Below, piece after piece: positions 61,764-64,000 of a stretch of 64,000 nt of DNA. The notes beneath the pieces were generated by a model, which was not told where the DNA came from, did not search any database, and was given only the letters and a program-made list of their open reading frames with translations. Source of the DNA: Lates calcarifer. Lineage: Eukaryota; Chordata; Actinopteri; Centropomidae. The stretch is taken from positions 12,301,132-12,365,131 of the forward strand of contig NC_066838.1 in NCBI RefSeq assembly GCF_001640805.2, read 5' to 3'. Position 1 is the first letter of the stretch. The number at the start of each line of letters is the position of its first letter. The translations under genes and the position numbers were made by a program.

Positions 61764-64000
61764 AAAAAAACAAAAAACAAAAACAAAAAATGTAAGCAAA
61801 TCTTTGTCATAATAATTTGAATTATGTCAGCAACCTAAAAAATGTAAACACTACTGAAAACTTAGTGTTAAGATTCATATACCATTTAATTTAATGCACT
61901 GAAATATTTGAAAATGATCTTTCTAAATCTATGTGGTCTCATTTCAATTTCAATTCACAAATTGTCAATTGTCCACTTTAACCTGTACAATTTCAAAAAC
62001 TTTATTTCCAGTGTATATTTATTTTAGGGTTCTCAAATTCGGACAGAAAATTCATGTGGCTAATATTCAAAAGCTTTATTCAAGTTACGCTATTTCAATA
62101 AAAATTTATTCTCTGTTTTGTATGATGCAATACGTTCAGTGGCATTTAAATTTCAACACTAGGTGTTCAGTAGTGATTTAATTTCACCTCAGTATCACTC
62201 AGTCTGCTGCTGTCCACAGCTTTACAGAGCTGTATAATGAGTTTCAACTCATTGTTTAGCTTTCCAGCCTACAACTTTATTGTTTTGGCTCACTCTTACC
62301 ACTCTTGTAATGTTGTCTTCAGCCGGAGTACGCAGCGAAATGATGTAAAAACCTACTGTGTGCTACCTGCCCAACTTCAAACAGTGGACAGGCACAGTTG
62401 GCAACTTTTCTATTTCCAGATACTACTGTCAATAGCTGGTGGAGACCAAAAGAGAGTGAATATTGGACTCGTATTCATCCAGTGTTTAAAAAAAAAGGTT
62501 TAAATGTGGGTTACTCTTTCATTTTACTTGTTTTATCTCATACCGATTAAACATACAAAAACCCCCATCTTGCATTCTGCCAAAGTTGTCAATATTTTAT
62601 TAATCTTGAGTTAAGGCAATCCATTACAAAGCATTTCACAAACCACAGTATGACGACAATATCATGTCCAACACCTGGTTTGGAAATTATTCAGCATGCA
62701 AGTCAGAGACCAAGAGAGGTATGTAAACAACCTGGGATAAAACAGGAGTAGTGGCAAGAAGAACCCATACAGTATGTGTCTCATAGGAACAGAATGGAAA
62801 GAACCCAGAGATACAACATGCTAGAAGTGGCTGTTATTTCTAAATAACATCGGAAATAACAAACAAAGCACATGGGAGATGCACTAATCAGGTGAAATGA
62901 AGGCAGATTACCAAACTTCCTGCCATTTTGGCACAAACATGCACATTGTCTAAAGAGGCCAAGTTCATCGGAACATATTTTGGCACTGAATAGTCTTTAT
63001 ACGGGGCTTATGTACATAATTAGGTTTCAGCCTCAGAGAAAAATCAAAATGAAGGGATAATCAAAGCCATTTCCACCAAGAGAAAATAAATAATTGTGCT
63101 GTTGGAAAGACATCTTCTAGACTGAAAATTATATTTCATAACAATTCAATGTTTCACAATTGCATAAGTGTCATTACTGTGCTCATTTCATATCTATTTA
63201 TTATTTGTTTAGTACTGGGAATAGTAGTAGATTTTGAAACAGGCCTCAGGGGGGAAAAAACAGTACAGTTTATTGTAATTTTAGTACAACAGCCAAAAAG
63301 CCATTTTAACCTACCTTAACTGATTTTTGAGCAATGTTAATGAGATGAAATATGTTTGAAATGTGCACACAACATACGACCCCACCTACCCTTCATGTTT
63401 TCATGTCCTCTTTTCTCAGACATTTGCCATCGCACTCAGGATATGAGCTGCATGCTGATGATGACTCAGTGGGCAACATGCCTCCTAAATGATGAACTTT
63501 CCTAAGTTAATTTTCTGAGTAATGAGTACCGTGTAATTGATTTGAAATTAAAAATGTGAAAATAATTCAAATCACTTTGAAAAGTAGAGTTTAAAGAGAT
63601 TACTTGCAAAGTAAATATATCAGATATTTGATATTTTAATTAGTAAGTCATAATACTTAAATATATCTAATAACAAATGTACTCAGTGTATATTAATTAT
63701 TTCTTTTTGGCTTGAATGGCTTTCTGTAGAGGTATACTGGTATTTATGAGCGTTATGTAAGTAAACTTAATGGCCTCATTTCAGTTCTGATGAACAAGAG
63801 AATTTGGCAGCAGATTAAAAGCTGCTTTGTCTTCTGAGGGAGAAACGTCATCACCACTGAAAAATTAAAACAGAAAAAAAAAAGAGAAAGAAAAAGAAAT
63901 ATGGAGCCGGGCCGATGACAGAAGGAGTTCACTGCCTCTGGACTGAGTTTTTGCTACATCATCAGACTATCTGCTCTCTGAGAGCACTAAAGCAGTGGGA
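61764..64000. other. Non-coding DNA to the right edge, nothing recognised
   Basis: AT-rich, with short A-rich runs near 61765-61790 and 63878-63899. No gene or known repeat supported. Confidence 0.45.

Overview
This window is vertebrate nuclear DNA, almost certainly from a ray-finned (teleost) fish. The genes are split by GT-AG introns, most of the sequence is AT-rich and non-coding, microsatellites are frequent, and several repeats look like common fish SINEs and MITEs. Nothing suggests an operon, CRISPR array, prophage or other prokaryotic system. Three genes can be named with confidence, and a fourth is visible only as one probable exon.

Layout. (1) 91-1883, minus strand: the 5' half of mmp9 (gelatinase B). 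Six exons run from the signal peptide to the second fibronectin type II repeat; the rest lies to the left of the window. Its upstream flank (2086-2200) carries a TATA-like box, an AP-1-like site and a good NF-kappaB site. (2) About 2.2-13.6 kb: intergenic DNA with microsatellites, two tRNA-derived SINE remnants and a CTCF-like motif. (3) 13747-16720, minus strand: an adenosine A1 receptor gene (adora1) with two coding exons. The receptor has a long Gln/Pro-rich C-terminal tail. A GC-richer probable promoter lies at about 16.75-17.3 kb. (4) 17.3-44.1 kb: about 27 kb with no gene I can support, holding microsatellites, G-quadruplex motifs, repeat fragments and a perfect CTCF-type motif at 35.67 kb. 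(5) 44653-48252, plus strand: dclre1b (Apollo/SNM1B), complete in four coding exons, with a CTCF-like motif and a possible uORF upstream. (6) 50.9-51.4 kb: a cluster of tRNA-like repeats followed by a strong hairpin. (7) 52571-52691, minus strand: a probable first coding exon of an unidentified gene, with a palindromic double CRE half-site upstream. (8) 53249-53970: a MITE with terminal inverted repeats. The remainder to 64 kb is non-coding DNA with further MITE-like copies.

The genes do not form one pathway. MMP9 is a secreted protease, the A1 receptor is a Gi-coupled membrane receptor, and Apollo is a nuclear 5'-exonuclease at telomeres and crosslinks. In human their orthologues lie on 20q, 1q and 1p. 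The observations most worth following are the A1 receptor tail, the shelterin-type motif and 21-residue repeats in Apollo, the mmp9 kappaB/AP-1 arrangement, the tRNA-like cluster with hairpin, the convergent CTCF-like motifs around adora1, and the unidentified exon at 52.6 kb. I found no clearly novel multi-gene system.
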